Positions 14,518-22,215 of a DNA stretch of 29,012 nt are shown here, piece after piece. Under the pieces are notes generated by a model that had not been told where the DNA came from, made no database searches, and saw nothing but the letters and a program-made list of their open reading frames with translations. Source of the DNA: an uncultured bacterium (GTDB taxonomy: Bacteria; Actinomycetota; Actinomycetes; S36-B12); assembly GCA_903954205.1 (NCBI GenBank), contig CAJBMR010000261.1:1-29012 (forward strand), written 5' to 3'. Position 1 is the first letter of the stretch. Each line of letters starts with the position of its first letter. The translations under genes were made by a program, and so were the position numbers.

Positions 14518-15698
14518 CCGACGATGGGGTCCTGCACCCCGTCGTGAGGCCCATCAGGGATCGCACGACCCTGCTCGCCTATGCCCAACTGGGACTTCTC
14601 GGATGGTTCGTCTACGCCTTCGGTGCCTCTCTCACGCTGCTGCGCGACGATGAGGGACTCTCGCGTACGGCCGCCTCCCTCCTGAGCATCTCGCTTGCCG
14701 CTGGCGGCACGCTCGGCAGTTTCCTCGCCGCGTCTATCGTCCGGCGCTGGGGTCGCGGAGCGATGCTCCGGGCCGGAGCGTTGGCCATCGCCACCGGAAC
14801 CCTGCTCTACATCTCCGATGGACCGCTGTGGCTGGTAGCCACGGGCCCCTTCATCGGTTCACTGGGAGCCAGCTTCTGTGCTGTCGGCGTCAGCGCCTAC
14901 CTTGAAGCGCGACAGGGCGCTGCCGCGGATGCTTCGCTGGCCGAGGCCAACCTCGTGGCTTCCAGCGCGTCACTCATCGGCATTCTCGCCGTCGGCGTCG
15001 CCGCGACGACGATCCTGGGCTGGCGCCTCGGCCTGCTCCTGCTCGTCGTCGTCGCGATCGCACTCGAGGTGCTCCGCGGACGGACAGTCGAGGCCTTCAA
15101 CGTCGGCACCGACATGGAGTCGCGTGCGGATGCGCCTCGCCTGCCCACGCTGGTCTGGTGGGCCGTGCTCACGCTGATCCTGCTCACCAGCGTCGAGATC
15201 ACTTTGCTGCAGTGGGGTCCGGACCTGCTGCGCGAGCGTGGCGGACTTGAGGCCGGATCCGCATCGGCGACAATCGCCGCGATCGTCGTCGGCATGATCA
15301 TCGGGCGGCTCGTAGGCTCGCGACTCGTCGAACGCGTGTCATCGGAGCTGGTGTTCGGTGGATCGATCATCTTCGCTGCAGCGGCGTTCGTCTACACCTG
15401 GCTCGTGACCGGAGCGGTGCCGCTCATCATTGGACTAGTCCTCATCGGCGTAGGCATCGGCATGCACTTCCCTCTCGGTATCGGCCGCGCCATGCGCGCC
15501 TCGGCGGGTCAGCCCGATCGCGCCGCCGGGTGGACGAGCGCCGGGATCGGCATCATGAGCGGTGTCGCACCATTCGCGCTCGCAGCACTCGCCGATTCGT
15601 GGGGAGTGCACAAGGCCTTCGCGGTGATGCTCCTGTTCTTCGCAGCGAGTTTCGCCCTGCTCCTGTGGAAGCGCGTCCCGGAGGACGTCCGCGCATAG
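14514..15698 (+). CDS. MFS transporter
   Basis: A 394-residue protein with about 12 hydrophobic segments. It begins near DRTTLLAYAQLGLLGWFVYAF, and SIVRRWGRGAM is the loop 2-3 region of the superfamily. The substrate is unknown. Its GTG start overlaps the serC stop in GTGA, so it is translated from the serC message. Hydrophilic loops are short, and there is no extra domain. A role in moving a serine-pathway metabolite would be pure guesswork. Confidence 0.83.
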   Translation: MTDDGVLHPVVRPIRDRTTLLAYAQLGLLGWFVYAFGASLTLLRDDEGLSRTAASLLSISLAAGGTLGSFLAASIVRRWGRGAMLRAGALAIATGTLLYISDGPLWLVATGPFIGSLGASFCAVGVSAYLEARQGAAADASLAEANLVASSASLIGILAVGVAATTILGWRLGLLLLVVVAIALEVLRGRTVEAFNVGTDMESRADAPRLPTLVWWAVLTLILLTSVEITLLQWGPDLLRERGGLEAGSASATIAAIVVGMIIGRLVGSRLVERVSSELVFGGSIIFAAAAFVYTWLVTGAVPLIIGLVLIGVGIGMHFPLGIGRAMRASAGQPDRAAGWTSAGIGIMSGVAPFALAALADSWGVHKAFAVMLLFFAASFALLLWKRVPEDVRA

Positions 15699-16004
15699 GG
15701 CTCACGCTGTCAGAGGTGGGATCTACGCTCGCGTTATGCACGCGATGCGAGCAGCGGCCGTCGAATGCAGTCGCCGTCCGCCGATTGCTATCCACAGGTG
15801 CACTGCGTCGCACGCTGGCAACCTTGCCAGCACCCGCCGTCATCCACAGGTTCGTCAAGGTCGACGCTGGCAACCTTGCCACGGGCCGGCGTTATCCACA
15901 GGTACGCCGAATCTGCCGCTGGCAACCTTGCCAAGGGCCGGTGTGAAGCGCGGTATTCGAGGCGGAAGGCCGGGATGGGGCAACCCCGCTAGTCGAGGTC
16001 GCGG
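15699..16004. other. Gene-free interval holding a phased site array
   Basis: This 306-bp stretch between the MFS stop and a tiny minus-strand gene contains no convincing coding region. Its main content is the 52-bp periodic array at 15788-15943. TTATGCACG at 15734-15742 is a further, poorer DnaA-box-like match, lying 2 bp off the phase of the array. Confidence 0.75.
15788..15943. repeat. Three composite sites at exact 52-bp spacing (DnaA-box-like plus palindrome)
   Basis: Each 52-bp unit contains (C/T)(T/C)ATCCACAGGT at its start and CGCTGGCAACCTTGCCA 25 nt later. The box-like 9-mers are CTATCCACA (15788), TCATCCACA (15840) and TTATCCACA (15892); the third is a perfect consensus DnaA box. 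The 14-bp TGGCAACCTTGCCA, a TGGCAA/TTGCCA inverted repeat around CC, is identical at 15816, 15868 and 15920. The 13-nt spacer after the box differs completely in the three units. The 10-nt tail is partly conserved as GGGCCGG. Confidence 0.92.
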
Positions 16005-16091
16005 TCAGCGCGTGAGAGCGGCCACGATGACGGCAGCAACCAGGAGTACGAGGACCCCTACGGTCACGAGGCGTCGCGCGCGGTGGTCCAT
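16005..16091 (-). CDS. 28-residue single-pass membrane peptide
   Basis: MDHRARRLVTVGVLV followed by LLVAAVIVAALTR: a short Arg-rich start, then one continuous hydrophobic helix of about 20 residues and a terminal Arg. This predicts a tiny membrane protein with its N-terminus inside. Support for real expression comes from the promoter: TAGAGT lies exactly 6 nt before the ATG, as at other genes here, and the gap to the divergent gene is 53 bp. The gene is too short for most gene finders. Its function is unknown; membrane peptides of this kind often modulate a larger membrane complex. Confidence 0.55.
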   Translation of the reverse strand: MDHRARRLVTVGVLVLLVAAVIVAALTR

Positions 16092-16097
16092 ATGACC

Positions 16098-16103
16098 ACT
16101 CTA
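16098..16103 (-). promoter_or_regulatory. Leaderless -10 hexamer of the 28-residue peptide
   Basis: On the minus strand TAGAGT is followed by a 6-nt spacer and the ATG at 16091. Confidence 0.5.
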
Positions 16104-16132
16104 GGGATGCCCGACCGCGCATACCGACCCGC

Positions 16133-16138
16133 TAGCCT
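16133..16138 (+). promoter_or_regulatory. Leaderless -10 hexamer of the DUF2530-like gene
   Basis: TAGCCT ends 6 nt before the GTG at 16145. Confidence 0.6.
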
Positions 16139-16144
16139 GCCGGT

Positions 16145-16402
16145 GTGGACGCACGCCTCACGATCGAGCAGATCGAGGCTGACCCTGCCCTGCGCAGCCG
16201 GGACGACGACGGAGTAGCGGCGATCGCCACAGGCACCGTGCTGTGGATTTTCGCGCTCGTCGCGGTGCTGGTCTGGGGGTCCGCATGGGGCGTGGACACT
16301 GAGCGGTGGACCCTGGTGTGCGCCATCGGGGCTCTACTGGGGATCCCGGGGCTGGCCCTCGTGCTCGGCCGGCGCCACAGGCGCCGCTCGCGTCAGTCCT
16401 GA
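16145..16402 (+). CDS. DUF2530-like small membrane protein
   Basis: An 85-residue protein with a short acidic N-terminus and two membrane segments (TVLWIFALVAVLVWGSAWG and LVCAIGALLGIPGLALVLG). It ends in a basic tail GRRHRRRSRQS, so both ends should be cytoplasmic. The pattern GVAAIATGTVLW resembles the actinobacterial DUF2530 family as I remember it, which is often found beside DUF3027 genes, as here. The function is unknown. It has a leaderless GTG start and its last bases overlap the end of the convergent DUF3027 gene by 10 bp. Confidence 0.75.
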   Translation: MDARLTIEQIEADPALRSRDDDGVAAIATGTVLWIFALVAVLVWGSAWGVDTERWTLVCAIGALLGIPGLALVLGRRHRRRSRQS

Positions 16403-17280
16403 TCGGCTGAGTCGGACGCCTCGTCGGCATCATCCGAGGCGTCAGCCAACTCCTCGCTAACGACGAACTCCTCCACGGTGGCCGCAATGTCCTGCGTCAC
16501 GGCTTCGACAACCTCGTCGACGATCGCATCCGCCTGGTCCAGGTCGAGAGCGTCGAAGCCCACGAAGTCCTGGGTGGGGGCGCCCACCGGCTCCTTCTCG
16601 GCGAGGGCGATCTCGGAGTGAGCTCCGCACCCAAAGGCCAGTGACACGACGCAACCATCGGCAGGCGACATGTCGTGGGCGCAGACCCCGAAGGCCTGGC
16701 TGAGGGGACCGCCGATGGGCAGGAGGAATCCGCATGATGCGCACGTCTGCGACACCGAGCGCGCCATCGGTGCCTCCGGGCCGCGCTCGCCGGACCACCA
16801 ACGGTCCGCAGCATCGTCGCGGCCGTGAGCCGAGAGCACGCGGGATCGGCCGAGACCGATCTCCCACTGGCTGGGGTGGACGGGGCTGCGGTCGGTCGCA
16901 CCCTCCAGGTCATACAGCCCCGTGAGACCAGCCGTGAGTCGCGGGTCGTCTGCGGGCGTCGGCCAGATGGTGCCGACGGCCAGGTCACCGGGACGCACGC
17001 GCTCAGCCCACGGCACCCAGGTCGGAGCCACAAGGGCCTCGGGTCCGGGCAGCAGGACCACCTCGTCCACGGTCGCGGCCTTGGCTCGCGGTGCGCGAGC
17101 GACGGTCACCGACCAGCGCCAGCCGACGTACGCCGGATCAAGGCACGCGAAGTAATGGGTGGCCACGCGCTCGTCGTCGAACTCGACACCGACGTGATCG
17201 CCGACCGTCCCCCAGGGCGCGTCCTCCTCGGCAGCGACGCGAGCAAGATCGGTGGACTTCGAGAGCACGGTGTCAGACAT
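16393..17280 (-). CDS. DUF3027 protein
   Basis: A 295-residue actinobacterial protein of unknown function. The core includes GWRWSVTVARAPRAKAATVD, a long DEVVLLPGPEALVAP stretch and RDDAADRWW. Near the end CASCGFLLPIGG, FGVCAHDMSPADG and GCGAHSEI give a cysteine/histidine set that looks like a zinc site. The last 50 residues are very acidic. The ATG at 17280 has a GGAGTG ribosome site upstream and lies 7 bp after the lipoprotein stop. It appears to be the third gene of a csp-lipoprotein-DUF3027 operon. The frame extends upstream to 17349, but that part overlaps the lipoprotein gene. Confidence 0.85.
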   Translation of the reverse strand: MSDTVLSKSTDLARVAAEEDAPWGTVGDHVGVEFDDERVATHYFACLDPAYVGWRWSVTVARAPRAKAATVDEVVLLPGPEALVAPTWVPWAERVRPGDLAVGTIWPTPADDPRLTAGLTGLYDLEGATDRSPVHPSQWEIGLGRSRVLSAHGRDDAADRWWSGERGPEAPMARSVSQTCASCGFLLPIGGPLSQAFGVCAHDMSPADGCVVSLAFGCGAHSEIALAEKEPVGAPTQDFVGFDALDLDQADAIVDEVVEAVTQDIAATVEEFVVSEELADASDDADEASDSADQD

Positions 17281-17287
17281 CAGCGCA

Positions 17288-17764
17288 TCACTCCACTCCG
17301 GGCGAAGGGATGAGTTGGAAGACCCACAGGCCGAGAGTCCCCTCGGCACCCGCCACGACCTGGAGCGAAACCCCGTCGGCCGGGACCTCCTGCAGGTCGG
17401 GGTAGGTGAAGCGGTAGTACGTCGAGGTGATGGGCTGTTGCGTGAGTCGCTGGGAGCCGATGACCGGGTACCAGCCCGCGTCCGCCACCACCGGATCGAC
17501 GCTGATGCCGATGACCTGACCGGGAATCACCGGGATGCGAGCGACGTCGGCCCCGTCGAGTGCCTCGGTCACCACATCCTGAGCGCAGGTCTCTGCACTC
17601 AAGGGCTCACCGTCGAATGACCAGCACAGTGCCGCTCGGTTCGCTGACGTCATGCCCGACACGACGGAGACGCCGGGCGGGGGCTTCTCGCACGCGGTCA
17701 GCGCAAGGACACCCACGAGGGCGAGGGAACCCGCAAGCACGGGACGGCCGAATCGGCGCAGCAT
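17288..17764 (-). CDS. Lipoprotein, possibly DUF2771
   Basis: A 158-residue predicted lipoprotein. It has basic residues at the start, a hydrophobic h-region LAGSLALVGVLAL, and a lipobox LTAC with the lipid-anchored Cys25, so it should sit on the outer face of the membrane. The rest shows no catalytic motif I recognise. The position between a cold-shock gene and DUF3027 matches where DUF2771 lipoproteins occur in other actinobacteria; I cannot confirm the family from sequence alone. It starts 12 bp after the cold-shock gene and is probably cotranscribed. Confidence 0.78.
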   Translation of the reverse strand: MLRRFGRPVLAGSLALVGVLALTACEKPPPGVSVVSGMTSANRAALCWSFDGEPLSAETCAQDVVTEALDGADVARIPVIPGQVIGISVDPVVADAGWYPVIGSQRLTQQPITSTYYRFTYPDLQEVPADGVSLQVVAGAEGTLGLWVFQLIPSPGVE

Positions 17765-17776
17765 GGGATCGGCCCC

Positions 17777-18160
17777 TCAGACGTCGAAGTCGTCGGCGAC
17801 GGCCCGCATGACGGCGGCGAGCTTGCGGCAGTGGTCGTCGCTCGGGTAGCGGCCACGGCGGAGTTGATTGGAAGCGCTGTCCATAAGCTTGATGAGGTCC
17901 TCGAGGATGATGGCGACATCCTCCGCGGGCTTGCGCCCCGCCTTGACGATGGAGGTCGGCTGCTCGAGAACGGTGACACTCAGGGCCTGCTTGCCGCGCT
18001 TGCCATCGACGACGCCGAACTCGACCTTCGCACCCTGCTTGAGCGAGGTGGTGCCCGCAGGCAGCACCGAGGCATGCACGAACACATCCTCGCCGTCGTC
18101 CGACGCAAGGAAGCCGAAGCCCTTGTCCACGTCGTACCACCTGACCTTGCCGGTCGGCAT
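17777..18160 (-). CDS. cspB: Cold-shock protein with C-terminal extension
   Basis: A 127-residue protein with a normal cold-shock domain in the first 65 residues: MPTGKVRWYD, then RNP1 KGFGFL (13-18) and RNP2 VFVHA (26-30). It binds single-stranded nucleic acid. A second conserved part (AEDVAIILEDLIKLMDSASN, then LRRGRYPSDD and AAVMRAVADD) is helical and characteristic of the long actinobacterial CspB type. The ATG at 18160 has an AGAAGGGG ribosome site 6 nt upstream; an ATG six codons earlier (18178) is less likely. It is the first gene of the minus-strand operon with the lipoprotein and DUF3027 protein. Confidence 0.9.
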   Translation of the reverse strand: MPTGKVRWYDVDKGFGFLASDDGEDVFVHASVLPAGTTSLKQGAKVEFGVVDGKRGKQALSVTVLEQPTSIVKAGRKPAEDVAIILEDLIKLMDSASNQLRRGRYPSDDHCRKLAAVMRAVADDFDV

Positions 18161-18237
18161 GGCAGCCCCTTCTCGCATCCAGCGCCCGAACGGGCGCAGG
18201 GCACCAGGCTAGACGGGGTCGGGGGCTCACGCGCCCC

Positions 18238-18243
18238 TAGGGT
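18238..18243 (+). promoter_or_regulatory. Leaderless -10 hexamer of the small membrane protein
   Basis: TAGGGT ends 6 nt before the ATG at 18250. Confidence 0.6.
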
Positions 18244-18249
18244 GTCGCC

Positions 18250-18468
18250 ATGGCATCCCCCGCCTCCCCCGGAGATCGACTCCTCAGGATCGGCGCCGTC
18301 GTGACGGTCATCGGGCTGGTGTGCACGGTCATCGCCATGCTCCCCCTGGTCATCCCGAGCCTGGAGCTCCCGTCAGCCTGGTGGTTCCTCTCGATGATCA
18401 CCGGAATCGGGCTCGCCCTGGTCATCGCCGGGCTGGCCGTTTCAGCCCGGTCGAGGCGGCGCGGCTAG
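18250..18468 (+). CDS. Small two-segment membrane protein
   Basis: A 72-residue protein with two membrane segments (about residues 13-34 and 44-65: IGAVVTVIGLVCTVIAML and WWFLSMITGIGLALVIAGLA) and a basic tail SRSRRRG form, so both ends are predicted cytoplasmic. Similar small proteins sit near cspB in other actinobacteria. The function is unknown. The start is leaderless. It is convergent with the HAD gene, with 8 bp between the stops. Confidence 0.7.
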   Translation: MASPASPGDRLLRIGAVVTVIGLVCTVIAMLPLVIPSLELPSAWWFLSMITGIGLALVIAGLAVSARSRRRG

Positions 18469-18476
18469 GGCGCGAA

Positions 18477-19073
18477 CTACGCGCGGGCCAGCCAGGCCGG
18501 CAGATGCGTGAGGTCCGGCAGCACGGCGTCAGGGCCTACCGCGTGCAACTCCTCGACCGACGTGGGTCCCGTCGCGACGACGATCGCGTGCACGCCCGCC
18601 GACCGGGCCGCGCGCACGTCTCCGGGGTGGTCGCCCACATAGGCCCACGCAGCGTGCTCGCGCAGCGCCGTCGCCTTGCCCTCCGCAAAAAGGTCACCCA
18701 CGATCACGTCCGCATCGAGGCCGGCCGCCTCGAGTGCAAGACCTGCAACCGCGCCGTACTTCGCCGTGACCACGAGCACCTGCTCACCGCGCGAACGCAC
18801 CGTCGCGATCGCCTCCGCAGCACCGGGCATCGGACGCGTGAGCGGGATCCCATGCTCGCGATAGTGGGCGCGATAGGCCGCGAGAAGTACGTCGTAGGGC
18901 TCATCAGGCAGCCAGCGAGGGAAGACGTGATCGAGGGGCAGCCCGATGGTGGAGCGGATCTCGTCGCCATCGGCCTGGACGCCGTACTGGGCGACCACGT
19001 GCTGGACCGAGGCGACGATCCCATCGGCGGAGTCGACCAGGGTCATGTCGAGGTCGAAGCCGATCGAGCGCAC
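18477..19073 (-). CDS. HAD-family phosphatase
   Basis: A 198-residue HAD-superfamily hydrolase of the phosphoglycolate-phosphatase type. Motif I is FDLDMTLVDS, with nucleophile Asp7 and acid/base Asp9. Motif II is LVVTAK, and motif IV is YVGDHPGDVRAARSAG. A helical cap lies between motifs I and II. It likely dephosphorylates a small phosphorylated metabolite in the cytosol; the exact substrate cannot be read from sequence. The GTG at 19073 is supported by TAGGCT 6 nt upstream. It diverges from the XPB-partner gene with only 28 bp between the start codons. Confidence 0.87.
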   Translation of the reverse strand: MRSIGFDLDMTLVDSADGIVASVQHVVAQYGVQADGDEIRSTIGLPLDHVFPRWLPDEPYDVLLAAYRAHYREHGIPLTRPMPGAAEAIATVRSRGEQVLVVTAKYGAVAGLALEAAGLDADVIVGDLFAEGKATALREHAAWAYVGDHPGDVRAARSAGVHAIVVATGPTSVEELHAVGPDAVLPDLTHLPAWLARA

Positions 19074-19079
19074 CCGATG

Positions 19080-19095
19080 AGCCTAGGGGTAACGT
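19080..19095. promoter_or_regulatory. Divergent pair of leaderless -10 hexamers
   Basis: On the minus strand TAGGCT (19085-19080) lies 6 nt before the GTG at 19073. On the plus strand TAACGT (19090-19095) lies 6 nt before the GTG at 19102. The two promoters are 4 bp apart and point away from each other. Confidence 0.65.
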
Positions 19096-19101
19096 CATCC
19101 G

Positions 19102-21036
19102 GTGCCCGTCCGCAGCCTCGCCGACGACCTCCGCGGTCGATCCGACGACGAGTTGGGGCGCCTGCTGGCTGGGCGCCCTGATCTGCTGCACCCCGTCCCC
19201 GCCGACATGACCGCGCTGGCCTCACGCGCGGGTTCGGCCGTGTCGACGGCACGCGCACTCGACCGCCTTGACGGCGTCACCCTGGCGGTCGCTGCCGTCG
19301 TCGCCACAGCCGAACCGTGCAGCACCGATGCCGTCCTCTCCGCCTTCGATTCCGGTCGCGCGGTTGTCGTGAACGACGCACTCCACCGACTGCGCGAACT
19401 CGCTCTGGTGTGGGGCGACGACGACGCCCTCCGACTCGTGCGCACCGCACGCGAGTCGTTGTCGGGGGCGGGTGCAGCGAGCCTGGACTGGCCACCCCCA
19501 CCCGTGGCAACCATCGAGCGAGATGCGGCGCTCGTCGAGCGCACCGCTGGACAGCATGCACTCGCCACAGTGCTGGGCGTGGTCGCGATCGCCGAAGCGT
19601 GGGCTGGCGACGAGGCACCCGCGGTGCTGCGCAAGGGCGGCCTCGGGGTGCGAGACCTCTCCTCCGCAGCACGCACCATCGATGTCGATGAGCGCACCGC
19701 GGCGCTGTGGATCGAGACGGCGTACGCCGCACAGCTCATCGGCAAGGACGGGGAGGCGGATGAGCGCTGGCGGCCGACCACCGCCTACGACGAATGGCAC
19801 GATGCCCCACTCGCCGAACAGTGGCTGCGGATTGCCCGTGCCTGGTGGACGAGCCCGCGCGCGCCCGCGCTAGTGGGTGCAGAAGCCAACGCCCTCTCTG
19901 ACGACGTGGAGCGACGCGGGCAGCCCTTCCTCCGTGAACAGGTGATCGCGGTCCTCAGTTCCCTGCCTGCAGGCTGCGCCCCCCGCGACACCGGTGACGT
20001 CATCGGATCCATCGATGCCCGCGCACCGCGCCAGGCAAGCGCGCAGCGCAGCGAGCAGATTCGCGCCATTCTCGAGGAGTTGGAGATCCTCGGCTTCACC
20101 GGCGGTGGCGCACTGGCCCAGATGGGCGGGTCAGCGGCGACCGATGCGGGGGACGCGCAGGTGGCTGTGAGCGCGGCAATGCCGGCGCCCCTTGACCACG
20201 TCCTGCTCCAGGCCGATCTCACGGCCGTCGCTCCCGGGCCGCTTCTCCCGGACCTCGCTCGCGAGCTGCGCCTCATGGCGGATGTGGAGAGCACCGGCGG
20301 TGCCATCGTCTACCGATTCAGTGCCGCCACTGTGCGACGCGCACTCGACGCCGGACGCGACGCCACTGAGATGCTCGATTTCCTCGCTCGGATCTCGCGC
20401 ACGCCGGTGCCCCAGCCTCTCGCCTACCTCGTCGAAGACGCGGCCCGCAGGCATGGCACGGTCCGCGTGGGCATCGCGACGGCGTACATCCGATGCGACG
20501 ACGAGACGGCACTGGCCGCACTCCTCGCAGATCCGCGGTCTCAGGAGCTCGGCTGCGTGCGGGTATCGCCCACCGTGGTGACCGTGTCTGGACGGATCGA
20601 GGATGCGATAGCAATCCTGCGCGACCTCGGGCTGCACCCCGTCGCCGAGACTGCCGACGGCTCCATCGCCCATGCCCCACGTCGGCGCGCCCGGCCGCCA
20701 CGATCAGGGACTGGATCACCCGTTGTACGCCGCGATGCGCAGCCTGCCCTGATTCGGGCCGCCGTCACGACCTTGCGCGGTGGTCAAGCACCACACTCCT
20801 CGTTGTCGAACGGCCGCACCGCCACTCTGGGCGCAATGCCAGCCGCCGACACGCTGGCCGTGCTCCGCAAGGCCATCTCCAGCGAGGTGCCCGTACGCCT
20901 CAGTTATGCCGACGACGAGGGGTGCGTCGATCCCTTGCGACTTCAGGCCGGCGTGCTCACCGCTGTGGATCGCATCACTGGGGAAGTGCGCACCTTCCAC
21001 GTGTCGCAGATCCACGCGGCCGCACTCGACGGCTAG
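19102..21036 (+). CDS. XPB-partner protein with helicase-associated domain
   Basis: A 644-residue protein of the actinobacterial family (Rv0862c-like) that normally lies beside the XPB helicase gene. It has no Walker motifs. The N-terminal part SLADDLRGRSDDELGRLLAGRPDLL looks like a helical nucleic-acid-related domain. The middle (HVLLQADLTAVAPGPLLPDLARELRLMAD, about 370-400) matches the XPB/Ssl2-like N-terminal helicase-associated domain. The C-terminus (VLRKAISSEVPVRLSYADDEG) resembles a WYL-like fold. It probably assists XPB in DNA repair or transcription-coupled processes. The leaderless GTG at 19102 follows TAACGT. In this genome its helicase partner is 3.3 kb away. Confidence 0.82.
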   Translation: MPVRSLADDLRGRSDDELGRLLAGRPDLLHPVPADMTALASRAGSAVSTARALDRLDGVTLAVAAVVATAEPCSTDAVLSAFDSGRAVVVNDALHRLRELALVWGDDDALRLVRTARESLSGAGAASLDWPPPPVATIERDAALVERTAGQHALATVLGVVAIAEAWAGDEAPAVLRKGGLGVRDLSSAARTIDVDERTAALWIETAYAAQLIGKDGEADERWRPTTAYDEWHDAPLAEQWLRIARAWWTSPRAPALVGAEANALSDDVERRGQPFLREQVIAVLSSLPAGCAPRDTGDVIGSIDARAPRQASAQRSEQIRAILEELEILGFTGGGALAQMGGSAATDAGDAQVAVSAAMPAPLDHVLLQADLTAVAPGPLLPDLARELRLMADVESTGGAIVYRFSAATVRRALDAGRDATEMLDFLARISRTPVPQPLAYLVEDAARRHGTVRVGIATAYIRCDDETALAALLADPRSQELGCVRVSPTVVTVSGRIEDAIAILRDLGLHPVAETADGSIAHAPRRRARPPRSGTGSPVVRRDAQPALIRAAVTTLRGGQAPHSSLSNGRTATLGAMPAADTLAVLRKAISSEVPVRLSYADDEGCVDPLRLQAGVLTAVDRITGEVRTFHVSQIHAAALDG

Positions 21037-21096
21037 TACGTCGAGTGACGACTCGTGACGTGCGGCATGCCATTGGGGACCAGCACTCCCTCCGCC

Positions 21097-22215
21097 TCAG
21101 CGATCTCGAGCGGGATGGATCTCAGCACCCCAGGTCGTGAACTCCGAGAGGATTGCCGGGACGGGATCGACGCCGATCCCGGGGCCGGTGGGGACGCGCA
21201 GTCGTCCATCGTCGAGCACAAAGGGCTCGGTGATGTCGGTCGCGAAGTAGCGGCTCGATGCGCTCGTGTCTCCGGGCAGCGTGAAACCCGGGAGTGCCGC
21301 GAGGGCGACGTTGGCGGCACGCCCGATTCCGGTCTCGAGCATGCCCCCGCACCACACCGGCACACCGCGCTCCATGCAGAGGTCATGAATTGCCTTGGCT
21401 TCGAGGTAGCCGCCCACGCGCCCGGGCTTGATGTTGATGACGCTTGTCGCTCCAAAGGCGATCGCCGTATCCGCGGTCGCCACGGAGATGATCGACTCAT
21501 CGAGACAGACGGGGGTGGTGATCTGCCCGGCGAGCAGGGCGTGACCACGAAGGTCGTCCTCCGGTAGCGGCTGTTCGACGAGGAGCAGACCGAAGGAGTC
21601 CATGGCCCCGAGCAGTGCCGAATCCTCACGCGTGTAGGCCTGGTTGGCATCGGTCTGCATCGGCATGTCGGGCCAGGTCTCGCGCACCGCGCGCACCGCA
21701 TCGAGATCCCAGCCTGGCTCGATCTTGAGCTTGATGCGCCGATAGCCGGCATCGACGTACGTCGCCACTTCCTCGAGGAGGGCGTGGATGCTTGCGGGGA
21801 TACCCACTGAGACACCGCAGTCGACCTCGGTGCGCACGGCTCCGAGGTAGTCGGCGAGCGACTGCTCGCGCTGGCGCAGCCACGCGTCGAGCACGGCGGT
21901 CTCGAGAGCGGCCTTGGCCATGGGGTGGCCCTGGTAGCGACGCAGGCGAGCGTGGACCTCGTGCGGGTCGAGCAGGCCGTCGGAGAGCGCTCCAGGGATC
22001 AAGTGCTCCACGAGTACGTCGACGGCGCCATCGACGTACTCCGCTGAGTACCCCGGCCACTCCATCGCGACGCACTCGGCCCAGCCCGAGACGCCATCGC
22101 TGACAACTTCGACCAGGAGCACATCGCGCGCATCCTGGGTGCCGAAGGATGTGCGGAAGGGACGCACAAGCGGCATGTCGATGCGGTGCAGGCGGACGAG
22201 ATCGATTGATGTCAC
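21097..22215 (-). CDS. menC: N-succinylamino-acid racemase / o-succinylbenzoate synthase
   Basis: A 372-residue enolase-superfamily enzyme of the OSBS/NSAR type. Catalytic and metal residues are in place: the KxK pair Lys162 and Lys164 in RIKLKI, Asp189 in QTDANQAY, Glu214 in VEQPLPEDDL, Asp239 in CLDESI, and Lys263 in INIKPGRVGG. The family makes o-succinylbenzoate for menaquinone, racemises N-succinyl amino acids, or does both. No other men genes are in the window, while the GNAT gene overlaps its start by 4 bp (GTGA) and an M20 hydrolase diverges from that GNAT. This context favours the racemase role in D- to L-amino-acid conversion. The menC symbol reflects family only. Confidence 0.87.
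   Translation of the reverse strand: MTSIDLVRLHRIDMPLVRPFRTSFGTQDARDVLLVEVVSDGVSGWAECVAMEWPGYSAEYVDGAVDVLVEHLIPGALSDGLLDPHEVHARLRRYQGHPMAKAALETAVLDAWLRQREQSLADYLGAVRTEVDCGVSVGIPASIHALLEEVATYVDAGYRRIKLKIEPGWDLDAVRAVRETWPDMPMQTDANQAYTREDSALLGAMDSFGLLLVEQPLPEDDLRGHALLAGQITTPVCLDESIISVATADTAIAFGATSVINIKPGRVGGYLEAKAIHDLCMERGVPVWCGGMLETGIGRAANVALAALPGFTLPGDTSASSRYFATDITEPFVLDDGRLRVPTGPGIGVDPVPAILSEFTTWGAEIHPARDR

Noticed and set aside
15788..15943. CRISPR array or chromosomal replication origin
   Set aside because: The repeats are two separate short motifs with partly conserved tails, not uniform repeats with unique 30-nt spacers, and there are no cas genes. An origin would be expected beside dnaA/dnaN, which are absent.
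15892..16122. 76-codon minus-strand frame across the phased array
   Set aside because: Its translation has no recognisable pattern, and it overlaps in another frame both the array and the better supported 28-residue peptide with its promoter.
19222..19800. Long antisense open frames over the XPB-partner gene and similar long shadows elsewhere
   Set aside because: High GC content leaves antisense frames open. Their translations are low-complexity Arg/Ala/Pro-rich or lack any family pattern, while the sense frames show clear protein families.
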